Below are positions 24,301-36,560 of a DNA stretch of 64,000 bases, piece after piece. Position 1 is the first letter of the stretch. Each line of letters opens with the position of its first letter. The position numbers and the translations under genes are program-made. The DNA is from Lycium barbarum (lineage: Eukaryota; Streptophyta; Magnoliopsida; Solanales; Solanaceae). A model generated the notes under the pieces. It made no database searches. It was given only the letters and a program-made list of their open reading frames with translations, and was not told the origin of the DNA. The stretch lies in the NCBI RefSeq assembly GCF_019175385.1, contig NC_083348.1, positions 50,676,950 through 50,740,949 of the forward strand, given 5' to 3'.

Positions 24301-25550
24301 AGGGCGTACAGATGCTGAAGATCCGGCTACCGACCCTGATGGCTGGGTCCCACCTCTACCATGAACTGAGGGGCAAGCACGCATAATATGGCCTGGCCGA
24401 CCACATGAATAGCAAACGTCTGAACCTGATCGGCATTGACCCCAATGCAACTTCCCACACTGGGAACATCGTGGTACGGGTGGCCTCGCCTGACCCGAAT
24501 CACCCCTAAACTGAGACCCTGAAAAACTCTGACTCGGCCCCGAACGAGTAGATCTATCAAATCTCTGGCCTGAAAATCGTGAAGGTGCACTGGTCATAGA
24601 ATAGCCTAAATGTCTAGGGAACTGCTGCCTTTGCCCACCTCTAAAATCGCTCGTCGAACCCGACGATCTGGCCCTCTTGCTATGGCCCCTATCTTGCTCA
24701 CGTTCACTTCTCTGCTGCTGCAGGCTTTCTTCTTAATTCTGAGCATGGGCCTGAATGCGTGCAATATCCATACCGTCCTGAAGGGACGCAGTCAAGCATC
24801 TATCCATCAAGTGTGGCCCTAGACCCTTCACAAATCGGTGTACCCGGTCACCCATATCCGCTACCATGGCCGAAGCATACCTGGCCAAGGAATTAAAGCG
24901 GAGGCTATACTCTAAGGCACTCATACTACCTTGCCTCAAGTTCAAGCATTTATCGGCCCTAGCTCGCCGAACTTCTGGAGGCATATAACGATGGAGAAAA
25001 GCATCAACAAACTCTTGCCATACCGGGGGAGGTACATTGGCTCCCCGTGAAGCCATCCAAACCGTATACCATTGGATCGGGACATCTCTCAATCTATATG
25101 ACGCTAGCTCCACCGACTCGGTGTCCGAAGCATGTATCAATCGAAGCGTCCTTAACATACCATCAATAAAATCCTGAGGGTCCTCCTCCGGCTTTGACCC
25201 AAAGAATTCCGGAGGGTTTAAAGTGATGAAGTCACGGGCCCTTGTACTAACAGCCCTATCACCTCGCCCTGAACTTTGCCTCTGAGTCTGGGCCGCAACC
25301 AATTGAGTCAGCAAATTAATGGCCTCTTTCACATCTTGGCCCGAAGCATCTGGTGGAGGAGCTGGAGGTGCTGGAGCTGGGGCGGAGGCTCCCTCACGCT
25401 CCTCAGTAATAGGCACTGTCTGGGAGGATTGAGATTGAGCCGCACTCTGGGACTCACTTTCCTCTACTACCGGTGGCGGTGCTCTTTCAGCCCGCTTTTC
25501 TGCCACCGTCTTGCCCTTTTGGCTGCTGTAGCCTTTCTCTTTTTAGGCAT
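24300..25550 (-). pseudogene. gag: T2 gag relic
   Basis: The start ATG is at 25550-25548, two bases after a TATTTCAG acceptor match, as in T1. A one-base loss near 25525 shifts the frame soon after MPKKRKATAA. The Gag body follows in frame (FFGSKPEEDPQDFID, MPPEVRRARADKCLNLRQ), a TAA stop lies at 24735-24733, and then the nucleocapsid with CSQCGKLHWGQC and the CX2CX4HX4C knuckle CYSCGRPGHIMRAC near 24372-24416. It is collinear with T1 gag. Confidence 0.88.
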
Positions 25551-25743
25551 CTCTGAAATACACAACACACGATTAAGGAACACGAATTTCTTATATCATA
25601 GCTCTATCGCATGATTCTTATGAAGAAAGAAGGTCAATCATTCCTAAAATGTCCGCAGCTTCTTGTTTATAAATATGGTGCGCAACACACCCATAACCAA
25701 GACTCTACTAGACACGGCTCGTAGACAATCCTAGGACTGAACT

Positions 25744-25755
25744 GCTCTGATACCA
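25744..25755 (-). other. T2 primer-binding site
   Basis: Minus-strand TGGTATCAGAGC, the full initiator-Met tRNA complement, 4 bp inside the 5' LTR end. Confidence 0.95.
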
Positions 25756-25759
25756 CTTT

Positions 25760-28279
25760 TGTCACGACCCGTCTAGAGGGCCGCGACGAGCACCCGGTGC
25801 TAGCCCACCCGGGCAACCCTTAACCTACGATAACATAATATCTAGGTGAGCCACATAACAAAACATACATCTATATCCATCATATCGTACTAGTCCCATG
25901 GGACAACAACATCTCTATATCATCATAGGCGTCCAAGCCACATCAATGTACATGGGCCGACAAGGCCAACAAAATGATATACAAAACATAGGCCGACAAG
26001 GCCAGACATATCTAACCACATATACGTGACTACGAGCCTTTAAGAATAGTATAACATAACATATGAGCGGGACAGGACCCCGCTATGCCCATAATTATGT
26101 ACACAAAAGAATAGGTACCCAAAATCTATGGCTCCGAATGGAATGGAGCTCTGCTATGTAACCTCTGAAAAAAAGCTGCTATGGGTCAAGCCTGTCTCCC
26201 TGCGCACCTGCGGGCATGACGCAACGTCCACAAACAAAAGGACGTCAGTACGAAGAATGTACTGAGTATGTAAAGCATGCGTGATATCAATCATGAAGCA
26301 TAATAGACAGCGTATGAGATAGCATAGGGTGGAAGACAACATTATCATCGTCATGGCACTTACTTGCTTTCCATAGGGGCATTCCATTTCAATTGCGTAT
26401 TCGCGTGCATACATCCATATTCACACTTTTATTCATATCACTTACGTCTCATATACATACATATCCGTACTCTTATTGATGGCATATACATAGTAGATAT
26501 ACATATATACATACATAGCGTGCCCGACCATGAAGGTTCGGTGTTTCATACATACTTGGCCAACCAAGGCTCAAGGTTATACATACCTGGCCCTACCAAG
26601 GCATCAGGGTTATCCGTACCATCTGCAGACGTGCGCGTGCGTTACGTAATCATATACATACTCTATATACCTATGATCTACCCGGCATTATAAGCTCGGG
26701 GTTTCATCATAGCCCTTCGTAGGCACACATACATATAATAGCTCATAAGCATCTCTAGCATCATTTTACTCTCATCATCATACTATCATCATCGTTATCG
26801 TCACATCTGTATTATAGGCTTACTCGTCATATGAGGAACTTAGTACAATCGTAGTACATATCAAGCATCGGGAGCTTACTAGCTCGGAGTATAAGCCTTT
26901 GAAGACATCATAGGCTTATAGAGGATTTGAGGTTTGGCCAAAGAACCATGCCTTACGAAAGAAGGGTTAGCCTTACATACCTTTTCCGTTGAACTATTCT
27001 ACACTTGCACGTACTCCTTTGATTTTCACCTTTCTACCTTCATTAAGGTCATACTATCGTTACAATTGACAACTAGCATAAATGGCTAAAGCTAGGGAAA
27101 ATCGGACAGCATATCCTTTATTTATACAACATTCCTCCATATCGTAATTCAACTCCCAAACGTCAACAATACATTTACAATATCATAACAATAGCCTTTA
27201 GTCATCTACGTTATCCATATTCTCAATTCACTTCCAATTTTCCATATTCAAGACCATAACACACGATTTTGTCCATTAACATACAATGCCTATTTCATGA
27301 TCTTAACGTCATTTATAACCCATTCATGTCACAACACAACAACAATCATGATTCAATTCAAACTATTTCTGAAAACGTCACTATTCATCATTCATGACCC
27401 ATTTAGCTATACTTTTCTAATGTCCAAGCATTTTAACTCTCAAATACCTTAATCAACATGTAATTATTATGAATCTTACCTTAGATGTTGTAGGAACAAG
27501 CCTTAGTCAAAACACTCCACTTGAGCAAAAACCCTAGTTTTTCTCCATTTGGATTTCTTGACTTGGATGATCTTTAATGGGTTTTTCTTACACTTGATTC
27601 ACTTGATTAATGTTGTTGATAACTAATGATCCTTGAAAACTTGTATAATAAATGTAGAGAAATGTTTTAGAGATAAGGGGGTGTGATGTAGAAGTGAAAT
27701 GAAATAAGTCTTGGTCCCCTTATTTAATGACTTAAAAATTTGAATTGAAGTGCACAGCCGTCGTAAACTTGGTTTACGGCCCGTATTCCAGTTTACGGAC
27801 AGTCCTTCGTGGTCGTGTTTAACCATAACAGAATAAGAAACTCATGCTGCAACATGGTGATTTACGACCATGGTTTACGGGCCGTAAATCACTTTACGGT
27901 CCGTATTCTAAGTCGTATTTAACCATTGATCATCTGGCAGAAAGTTGAAGTCTCAAATGCCAAAATACGATAAGCCAGTTTACGGACCGTATACCATTTT
28001 ACGGTCCGTATTTCACATTACGACCGACTGGCTAGATTGCAGACCTGCAACTTTTCACATTTCTTGACTCATCATTCTAATCATCCACATCCATTTGCGT
28101 ACCTTGCTCATCTCATACCTTGCCTTGTCTTAGCGAACTTCCTCGTCTTGCATCGGATGCCTTTGAAATCTCGCCTAAGGTCGTCGAACGTCATTTCTTA
28201 CTCATGGAGTGTCATACACTCGTACTCATCACTAGTTCATTCACTTTCGTACCAACGGAATATTTTCTGAGGTGTAACA
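25760..28279 (-). mobile_element. T2 5' LTR
   Basis: 2520 bp on the minus strand, TGTTACACCTCAG (28279) to GGGTCGTGACA (25760). It holds an array of TTTACGGNCCGTA palindromes (27765-28025), the donor AAG|GTAAG (27480/27479), and the CGTCC/GGACG hairpin near 26225-26250. It is the same family as the T1 LTRs. Confidence 0.92.
27765..28025 (-). repeat. Array of TACGG(N)CCGTA palindromes in T2 LTR
   Basis: Recurrent arms TTTACGGCCCGTA, TTTACGGGCCGTAAA, TTTACGGTCCGTA and TTTACGGACCGTA at irregular spacing, about 250 bp long, in the promoter-side third of the LTR. Confidence 0.85.
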
Positions 28280-28600
28280 CAAATTTGGAAGAAAACAAGT
28301 GTATAACGTATCGTATACGAAGCGTATGCTGGTCTGTTTGATGTATAATTTTAGATGTTAATGATTTGGATTGAAAAAGGATTAAGAGAGGTTATTGGGT
28401 TGTTTGAGTTGTTTATGGGTTGGATTTTAAAGATTTGATATGATTATTTCTGTTATCGTTGTTGTTGGTATTGTTGTGATAATCGGAAATTAATTGGAAG
28501 TTCGGATTAGGCAATTTATATAGAGGAAATGCTGTCCGATTTCCGTTAAGTTCTTAACTAATCAAATGCTAATCAAGGAGTGATTCCCATAAATGATTAG
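28280..28600 (+). mobile_element. 3' LTR of LARD2, second part
   Basis: Resumes with CAAATTTGGAAGAAAACAAG, matching 15417-15735 of the 5' LTR, and is cut again at 28600/28601 by LTR H. The rest is not in the window. Confidence 0.88.
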
Positions 28601-30145
28601 TGTTATACCCCGTATTTTTATAATAGTAAGCTAATCGATATACGTTCAAGGACAAGATTAATTGTGGGGTATGAGATAAGGACTTTTTAATCCCCGATTT
28701 TAATAAGTGCACGATTTGTTATAAATTTCAATTAGTATAGAAATATTAGTGGAGATTAGGGATTAATTAACCATGATTAGATTATTAAGTGGAGATTAGT
28801 GATTAATTAAGGATTAATTAGCCTAATTAAGATTAATTAAGTCATTAGTGGGCTGAGTGGGCCCCACTACAACATGGCCAAATCTGATTGGGCCATGCTA
28901 TAGTGGGGAACGTGTAATCATCTTGGGAAGCATATATAAGCATGGTTGATGACTAATTCATCAACCATAATTCATTTTCAACTTCAACAAAGTTGAATTA
29001 GGAGAGAGGAGCTCCTAAGCTAGAGAGAGAGAGAGCTACGGCTATGGCTGTTCTTGGCCAAGCTTAAGGCCTTGATGGAAGAAAATTAAAATTCTAAGGT
29101 GTTGTAAACATCCAAGTGATTAGCAACGTGAATTAATTCTTGGGGCAGCAAAAACGTTGTTAATTGAATCCACAAATTTCAGCAACGTTAATGAGCCAAG
29201 CTTGTAAAGGTAAGATTTAATTCTCTCTTACATGTTTTAAAGGTGGTTTGGACTTTGTATAATTTGGTAGATGTGAAATTGGATGCAAGAAATGGTGTGT
29301 TGATGCTAAGGTTCTGTTTGGGGTGTTGGGGCTAACCTAATCTAGTAATGATGGGTTAATTTTGATTAGTATTGTTGTTGTTGTTTTTGTTGTTGTTGTT
29401 GTCATGGATTAAAGGATGAAAGTAAAGGAATTTGATGGTTAAGGTTGAAGTTATATTTATTTAGTGGGTTGTTTTAAGAACTTGTTGTAATTAGAGGTTG
29501 TCTTGGGCGTGTTGTTGTTCTTGTTGAATTGTAGGATTAAGTGTAGTTAAGATTATGCATTGTGTTGTTATAATTGTTGGGCTGTTATAAGATCGTTTCG
29601 ATGAAGTGTTATGGCTATAGATTATTAAGAATAACTTGAATATGTCGCAGTCGTTATGATGACGATTATCGAATGTTGGAATGGTGTGGGCTGTTTGGCA
29701 TATCCTTGGGTCTTGTTTTAACTAGTTCTTGATACGATAACTTAGATATGCCTTGGTTGATGCTATGTTGGTTGTTGTATAGTTGGCTTAAATGTGAGGA
29801 AATTGAGCAATATAGGAGAAGTGCTGCCCAATTGTCTAGAAATAAGCTACTAACGTTGAAATATGTTTTATGCCTATCCGTAGCTTAACCATAGTTTTGA
29901 CGTCTTAATATAGGTTGAGACACTTCGGGCAGCGTATACGTATTGTATCACGGATAAGCGTTAAAGGTATGTAAAGCTAACGCTTCCTTCTTTTTGGCAT
30001 GATCTGTATGAAACAATTAGACGACGTATATATTACTTCAAAAAGCTCCTATTCTTAAAGACACTAGGATGGCTAAAGTTCTTGATTCCCAGGATTTATT
30101 TTATTATGTCTTGATACGTGTCTATAATTCCAGAAGTTCTATTTT
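28601..30145 (+). mobile_element. LTR fragment H (5' 1.5 kb)
   Basis: Begins TGTTATACCCCGTATTTTTA and carries TATATAAG (28933-28940), a GA-rich leader, the donor AAAG|GTAAG (29209/29210), and GAAGTGCTGCCCAATTG near 29818. It stops at 30145, inside the block that reads TTCTATTT(GATATAATCC) in other LTRs, because LTR fragment I is inserted there. Whether it is solo or part of a full element cannot be told. Confidence 0.85.
28933..28940 (+). promoter_or_regulatory. Candidate TATA box in LTR H
   Basis: TATATAAG, about 330 bp into the LTR and 275 bp before the donor site. Confidence 0.45.
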
Positions 30146-30822
30146 TGTCACACCCCAGCCTTACTAGGGTGTGATGGGCATCCGACCCCATACTCGGAAC
30201 CGAGCGAACCCGCTGACTCTAATTACACACATAGTCTCTTTGAACTCTTAAATCAAATAAAATGAAATACATAGTAAAGCTTTCAGAGATATTCTTTTTC
30301 GTTGTTCTAAAATCAAACAAAATCTGTAATTATATGGAATTTATAGCATAACACAGAATGACACATCGGCTGATGGAGCCGCTTACAAGACTGACATCCC
30401 ATACCCACGACTCTGTCTGCAAAGTCTCTAACATCAATCCATAAATCATAACATACAAACTCCGACTCGGCAACGCTCCGGAAGGAAGTGGAGCTCGCCA
30501 ATCCTGCTGGAACATCTTCTACTCATCTGGGTATACCTGCGTGTCATGAAACGCAACCCCCCGAAGAAAGGGGGGTCAGTACGGAATATGTACTGAGTAT
30601 GTAAGGCATGAAATACAGGAAACAGAAACATAACCGGAACAACGGTACAAAAAGTAAGTACATTAGCCAGAATACCAAGGTGCTTATTTTCCGAGCGTAA
30701 ATCATGCATACCGATGTCATATGTCAGAAGAAGTACAGAAAATGAGTAAATCATCCAGAGTACCAAAATACTTACTTTCCAAACACGGATCATGCGTGCC
30801 GACATCATATGTCATTATATAC
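30146..30822 (-). mobile_element. LTR fragment I (3' end of a minus LTR)
   Basis: Minus-strand LTR end (CTAGTAAGGCTGGGGTGTGACA at the plus-left side), over 90 percent like 47500-48190 by eye. The hairpin pair is near 30555-30600. It is cut at 30822 by T1, in the middle of GTCATTATATAC, which continues uninterrupted at 48178-48190. The remaining part is not in the window. Confidence 0.85.
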
Positions 30823-31074
30823 TGTTACACCTCGGAAAAATTTTCCTTTGGTACGTAAGTGAACGAACTAGTGATAAGTATGGGTGTATGATGTCCATGA
30901 GCAAGAAACGACGTTTGATGACCTTAGGCGAGATTTCAAAGGAATCCGACGTAAGACGAGAAAGTTGGCTAAGATAAGGCAAGGTGAGGTGAGCAATGCA
31001 TGTGCATGGATATGGGTGATTAAAATGAGAAGTCTAAGAAATATGGAAAGTTGCAGAATTGCAATCTGCCCAGT

Positions 31075-31290
31075 GGTCGTAAAGTGTAAATACGGACCGT
31101 AAACTGGTATACGGTCCGTAAACTGCCAGGTCGTAAACTGGCATGCAAGCCTTCAACTTTCTACCAGTTGAGGAAACCATGGTCGTAAATCACCATGCAA
31201 GCAGCCAAAGTTTCTGGTTTTTGAAAAGGTTAAAGACGACAGCTAGGGACGAACCGTAAAATGGAATACGTGGTCGTAAACTCAGTTTAC
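31075..31290 (+). repeat. Palindrome array in T1 5' LTR
   Basis: TACGGACCGTAAA, TACGGTCCGTAAA and related GTCGTAAA arms. The same array is at 41945-42225 in the 3' LTR, where it is 52 bp longer. Confidence 0.8.
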
Positions 31291-32667
31291 GACCACTGTT
31301 CACCGCAGCACAGATTTTGCAATTCATTAAATAAAGGGACCAACACTTGTTTTATTTCATTTCCACATTACACTCCTTCTCTCTAAAACCTCTCTCTACA
31401 TTTATTATCCAAGCTTTCAAGGATCATAAGTCATCAACAACATAAAACAAAGTGAATCAAGAGTAAGAACATCATCAAAGGTCATCCAAGTCAAGAAATC
31501 CAAATGGAGAAATACTAGGGTTTTGCTCCAAGTGGAGTATTGTCAACTAGAGCTTATTCCTAAAACTTCTAAGGTAATATTCATGATATTTATATGATGT
31601 TTAAGATATTGGAGAGTTGAAATGCATGGATTGTAGAAAATATGGTCAACTAGGTCATGAATGATGAATAGTGACATTTTGAGGAATAGTTTGAATTGAA
31701 TCACGAATGTTGTTGTGTTGTGATATGATGTGTTATAAATGGTATTAATATCATGAACTAGACACTTTAGACGGATGGACGAAGTTGGGTGTTATGACCT
31801 TGAATATGGATGAATTAGAAGCAAGTTGAGAAATCTAGATAATGTGGATAATGTGAATGACTAATGGCCATTGTTATGATATTAATGAAGGTAGAAATGC
31901 TAACATTGGAAGGGGACGTGCAAGTGTAGAATAGTCCGACAAAAAGGTATGTGAGGCTAACCCTTCTTTTATAAGGCATGGTTCTTTGGCCAAATTCCTA
32001 AATCCTCTATACGAGTATGTTGTCTCCAAATGGTTGATCTCCGAGATCATAAGCTCACAATCCTCGATATGTACTACGTTTGTACTACGCTCCTCATATA
32101 ACGAGTAAGCCTATGATATAGATGTAACGATAATGATGATGATAGTCATGATAATGATAATAATAATGATGCTAAAGGTGCCTACGGGCTATTAGATGTA
32201 TGTGTGCCTATAAAGGGCTATAATGAAACCCCGAGCCTATGGTGCCGGGTAGAGTATATGTTTATATATATGTATGTATATGATTACGTAACGCGCGCAC
32301 ACATCTGCAGATGGTACGAATAACCCTGAAGCCTTGGTAGGGCCAGGTAGATATAACATTGAGCCTTGGTTGGCCAAGTATGTATGAAACACCGAACCTT
32401 ATGGTCGGGTACGCCACGTATGTATGTATATATGTGTATGGCTATGTATATAATATGAATATGAATGTGAAAATACTCTGTATATGAATGCGAACAGGGG
32501 TATGTATACTAATACGAGCACTATTATTCAATACGCATGAGAAATGGGAATTTCCTATGAAAGGTAGGCAGGTGCCGTGATTATGACATTATTTCCTTCC
32601 CCTCCTATGCTACTTCACATGTTGTTTACTATGCTTATATATCGATGTTGATCATCCTTTACATACT

Positions 32668-32707
32668 CAGTACATTCTTCGTACTGACGTCCTTTTGTTT
32701 GTGGACG
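32668..32707 (+). other. Conserved hairpin pair in T1 5' LTR
   Basis: CAGTAC/GTACTG (32668-32686), then CGTCC/GGACG with a 10-nt loop (32688-32707). The second stem replaces CCCCC/GGGGG of other LTR families with paired changes on both arms. Confidence 0.65.
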
Positions 32708-33171
32708 CTGCGTCATGCCCGCAGGTGCACAGGGAGATAGACTTGATCCATAACTGCTTATTCAGAGATTGCATAGCAGAGCTCCTTTTCTTCCGGAGCC
32801 ATAGCTTTTGGGTACTTATTCTTTTGTGTATATAATTATGGGCATAGCGGGGTCCTGTCCCACTCATATGTTCTGTTATACTCTTAGAGGCTCGTAGTCA
32901 CGTGTATACGGTTAGATATGTCTGGCCTTGTCGGCCTATATTTTGTACACCTTATGGTAGCCTTGTCGGCTTATGTACATCAGATGTGGCATAAATGCCA
33001 ATGATGATTTAAAGATGTGATTGTCCGATGGGACTAGTTTGATGAATGAAAGAAAATGCATGTCTAATTATGTGGCTCACCTAGATGTAAGCATAAGTAT
33101 GAGTCAAGGGGTGCCCGGATGGGCTAGCACCGGGTGCTCGTCGCGGCCTCCTAGGCGGGTCGTGACAAAAG

Positions 33172-33183
33172 TGGTATCAGAGC
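33172..33183 (+). other. T1 primer-binding site
   Basis: TGGTATCAGAGC, the initiator-Met tRNA complement, 4 bp after the LTR end. Confidence 0.95.
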
Positions 33184-33376
33184 AGTTCAGTCCTATGGTG
33201 TGTCTACAAGCCGTGTCTAGTAGAGTCTTGGTTATGGGTGTGTTGCGCGCCACACTTATAAACAAGATGCTGCGGACATTTTAGGAATAAATGACCTTCT
33301 TCTTCATAAGAATCGTGCGATAGAGCTATGATGTAAGAAATTCTTGCTCCTTAATCGTGTGTTGTGCATTTCAGAG

Positions 33377-34700
33377 ATGCCTAAGAATAAAAAGGCTACA
33401 GCAGCCCAAAAGGGCAAGACGGTGGCAGAAAAGCGGGCTAAAAGAGCACCGCCACCGGTAGTAGAGGAAAGTGAGTCCCAGAGTGCGGCTCAATCTCAGT
33501 CCTCCAAGACAGTGCCTGTTTCTGAGGAGCGTGAGGGGGCCTCAGCCCCAGCTCCAGCACATCCAGCTCCTCCGCCGGATGCTTCTGGCCAAGATGTAAA
33601 AGAGGCCATTAATTTTTTGACTCAATTGGTTGCGGCCCAGACTCAGAGGCAAAGTTCAGGGCATGGTGATAAGGCTGTTAGTGCAAAGGCCTGTGATTTT
33701 ATTACTTTAAACCCTCCGGAATTCTTTGGGTCAAAGCCGGAGGAGGATCCTCAGGATTTCATCGATAGTATGCTAAGGACGCTTCGGTTTATACATGCTT
33801 CGGACACCGAGTCGGTGGAACTAGCGTCATATAGATTGAGAGATGTCTCGATCCAGTGGTATACGGTATGGATGGCTTCACGGGGGGCCAATGCACCTCC
33901 CCCGGTATGGCAAGAGTTTGTCGATGCTTTTCTCCGTCATTATATGCCCCCAGAAGTTCGGCGAGCCAAGGCCAATAAATTCTTGAATTTAAGGCAAGGT
34001 AGTATGAGTGCCCTAGAGTATAGCCTCCGCTCCAACTCCTTATCTAGGTATGCTTCGGCCATGGTAGCGGATATGGGCGACCGGGTACACCGATTTGTAA
34101 AGGGCCTAGGGCCACACTTGATGGATAAATTCTTGGCTTCCTCCCTTCAGGACGGTATGGATATTGCACGCATTCAGGCACATGCTCGAAACTTAGAAGA
34201 AAGCCTACAGCAGCGGAGGAGTGAGCGTGAGCAAGATCGGGGACATAGCAAGAGGGCCAGATCCTCAGGGCCGATGAGTGAGTCCAGAGGCGGACATAGG
34301 CAGCAGCTTTCCAGGCATTCAGGCTATTCCATGACCAGTGCCCCTCCACGGTTTCCAGGCCAGAGCCTTGATAGATCTGCTCGTTCAGGGCCGAGTCCGA
34401 GCTATTCAGGACCTCAGTTTCGAGATGATTCAGGCCAGTCAAGGCCACCTGCCCCACGATGATCCCAGTGTGGGAAGTCGCATTAGGGTCGATGCCGATT
34501 GGGTTCAAATGGTTGCTATTCATGTGGTCGACCAGGCCATATTATGCGTGATTGCCCCTTAGTACATGGTGGAGGTAGGACCCAGCCATCAGGGTCGGTA
34601 GCCAGTTCTTCGGCATCTGTACGCCCTATGGGGCCAGGTTCACATGCGCCAGTTGGCCCTGATAGGGGTAGAGGCAGAGCTCCCAGTTCTAGCGGTCCTC
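33377..34700 (+). pseudogene. gag: T1 gag
   Basis: Structural polyprotein. The start MPKNKKATAAQ is chosen because the ATG follows the acceptor match and T2 starts the same way; an in-frame upstream ATG at 33344 is inside the predicted intron. The capsid region (FFGSKPEEDPQDFID, RQGSMSALEYSLR, FVKGLGPHL) is at 33700-34120. The basic, S/G/R-rich nucleocapsid with knuckle CYSCGRPGHIMRDC is at 34514-34558. Two in-frame stops, TGA 34460-34462 and TAG 34484-34486, sit in the first, CX2CX3HX3C-type knuckle. Both look like C-to-T or G-to-A decay. Confidence 0.9.
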
Positions 34701-35095
34701 AGCACCGTATCTATGCTTTGGCTAGACGCCAAGATCTTGAGTCTTCTCCTGACGTGGTCATAGGTATATTATCGGTATTCTCTCATGATGTATATGCTTT
34801 GATTGATCCGGGCTCCACATTATCATGTGTTACTCCTTATATTACGGGTCAATTTATAGTCGAGCCGGAGTCGATCAAACCTTTTGAGGTGTCTACACCC
34901 GTGGGTGAATCGGTAATAGCTAGCTGAGTATATAGAGATTGTGTAGTTATGATTTGTGACCGTCGTACCATGATTGATTTGCATGAGCTACAAATGGTAG
35001 ATTTTGATGTCATTATGGGCATGGATTGGTTGGCTTCTTGTTATGCCAATGTTGATTGTAGAATGAAGATGGTTCGTTTCCAATTCCCGGGCGTC
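34700..35095 (+). pseudogene. pol: T1 protease region
   Basis: Same frame as gag. [11 protein letters not shown] near 34798-34830 is the presumed active-site loop (DPG). [16 protein letters not shown] near 35010-35055 matches T2 and G. It is broken by a TGA at 34925-34927 and a 32-bp loss near 35090 (relative to T2) that shifts the frame before RT. Confidence 0.85.
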
Positions 35096-35880
35096 ACCAA
35101 AAGGTATGTTTATTTCCTATCTAAAGGCAAGGAAGATGATCACGAAAGGATGTATTTATCATCTAGTGCGAGTTGATATAGAAGCTGAATCGCCGACTCT
35201 TCAGTCAGTTCCTGTAGTGAATGAATTTCCGGATGTGTTCCCGGAAGAGCTTCCAGGCCTTCCTCCCGAGCGGGAGATTGACTTTGTTATTGATGTGTTG
35301 CCAGACACTAAACCTATATCTATTCCTCCTTATAGAATGACACCTGCCGAACTGAAAGAATTGAAAGAGCAATTGAAAGACTTGCTTGAGAAAGGATTTA
35401 TTAGGCCTAGTTCATCCCCGTGGGGAGCGCCCGTATTGTTTGTCCGAAAGAAAGATGGCTCTTTGAGAAGGTGCATTGATTATAGGCAATTGAATAAGGT
35501 GACGATTAAGAATAAATATCCCCTCCCGAGGATTGATGACTTGTTTGATCAATTGCAAGGTGCCAAATGGTTTTCAAAGATTGATTTGAGGTCCGGGTAT
35601 CATCAAGTGAGGGTTAGGGAAAAAGATATCCCTAAGACATCTTTTAGAACAAGATATGGTCATTTTGAATTCCGGGTAATGTTATTTGGGCTAACTAATG
35701 CGCCGGCGGTATTTATGGATTTGATGAATAATGTGTTCAGACCCTTCCTGGATTTATTTTTGATAGTATTTATCGATAACATCTTGTTGTATTCTAGATA
35801 CGAGGCAGAGCATGCGGATCATTAGCGTACTGTCCTTGGAGTTCTTCGAACTCGAGAGTTATTTGCAAAGTTTTCCAAAT
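35096..35880 (+). pseudogene. pol: T1 reverse transcriptase
   Basis: RT blocks in order: [99 protein letters not shown]. The catalytic box reads [10 protein letters not shown] (35766-35795): the second aspartate, DD in G, is N (AAC, 35778-35780). A TAG at 35823-35825 follows. The loss of a metal ligand means this copy could not polymerise even if the frame were open. Confidence 0.92.
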
Positions 35881-36560
35881 GCGAGTTTTGGTTGAACTCG
35901 GTAGCATTTTTAGGGCATATCGTTGCAGCCAATGGCATTCGAGTGGATAGCCAAAAGATTGAGGCCGTGAAGACTTGGCCAAGGCCCACAACTCCTACGG
36001 AGGTTCGTAGCTTTCTGAGCTTAGCAGGTTATTACAGAAGATTTGTTGAAGGTTTTTCTTCTATTTTTGTACCACTCACAAAGTTGACCCAGAAATCGGC
36101 AAAGTTTCAATGGACAGATGTTTGTGAACGTAGTTTCCAAGAGTTAAAGGGTAGATTGACTTCTACCCCAGTTCTAACACTTCCAAAGGGAATGGAAGGA
36201 TATGTCATTTATTGTGATGCTTCAGGCGTTGGGCTAGGCTGTGTATTGATGCAACATGGCAAAGTGATTGCGTATGTTTCAAGGCAATTGCGCAAACATG
36301 AGCAGAATTATCCTACCCATGATCTAGAATTGGCCGCGGTGGTTCATGCATTAAAGATATGGAGACATTACTTATATGGTGTCCACGTGGATATTTATAC
36401 AGATCATAAGAGTCTTCAATACATCATCAAGCAGAAAGAGTTGAATTTGCGGCAATGACGATGGCTAGAATTGCTGAAAGACTATGATGTGGATATCTTG
36501 TATCACCTCGGAAAGGCAAATGTTGTGGCCGATGCACTTAGTCGTAGATCGATGGGAAGT
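35880..36560 (+). pseudogene. pol: T1 RT connection and RNase H
   Basis: Connection block ([30 protein letters not shown]) and RNase H with [10 protein letters not shown] (36210-36240), the [17 protein letters not shown] helix and TDHKSLQYI. Chromovirus RNase H normally has these D, E, D residues, and all appear here. A TGA (36456-36458) replaces the Trp codon of the LRQWRW motif. Confidence 0.9.

Larger units (their letters stand above)
22300..28279 (-). mobile_element. T2: Tekay-type gypsy element with internal deletion
   Basis: Minus-strand element inserted in the LARD2 3' LTR with duplication CAAAT (22295-22299 and 28280-28284) and one extra T at 22300. Order on the minus strand: 5' LTR 28279-25760, primer site, gag, protease, first part of RT, then a jump straight into the middle of the 3' LTR (23435-22301). 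The deletion removed most of pol, the PPT and the first half of the 3' LTR. Confidence 0.9.
30823..33167 (+). mobile_element. T1 5' LTR
   Basis: 2345 bp, TGTTACACCTCGG to GGGTCGTGACA. It lacks 52 bp present in the 3' LTR (42049-42100), in the palindrome array. Donor-like AAG|GTAAT is at 31573/31574 and the hairpin pair at 32668-32707. TTAAATAAAGG near 31326 is a weak TATA candidate. Confidence 0.93.
31574..33374 (+). promoter_or_regulatory. Candidate leader intron of T1
   Basis: Donor-like AAG|GTAATA at 31573/31574 in the LTR and acceptor GTGCATTTCAG ending at 33374, two bases before the Gag ATG (33377). Removing the 1.8 kb would join a short capped leader to Gag and drop many upstream ATGs, the hairpin pair and the primer site. 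T2 has the same arrangement (27479 to 25553, minus, with full GTAAGA). This is prediction only. Confidence 0.45.

Noticed and set aside
31075..31290. CRISPR-like array of short palindromes
   Set aside because: Spacing is irregular, units vary, and the context is a plant LTR.
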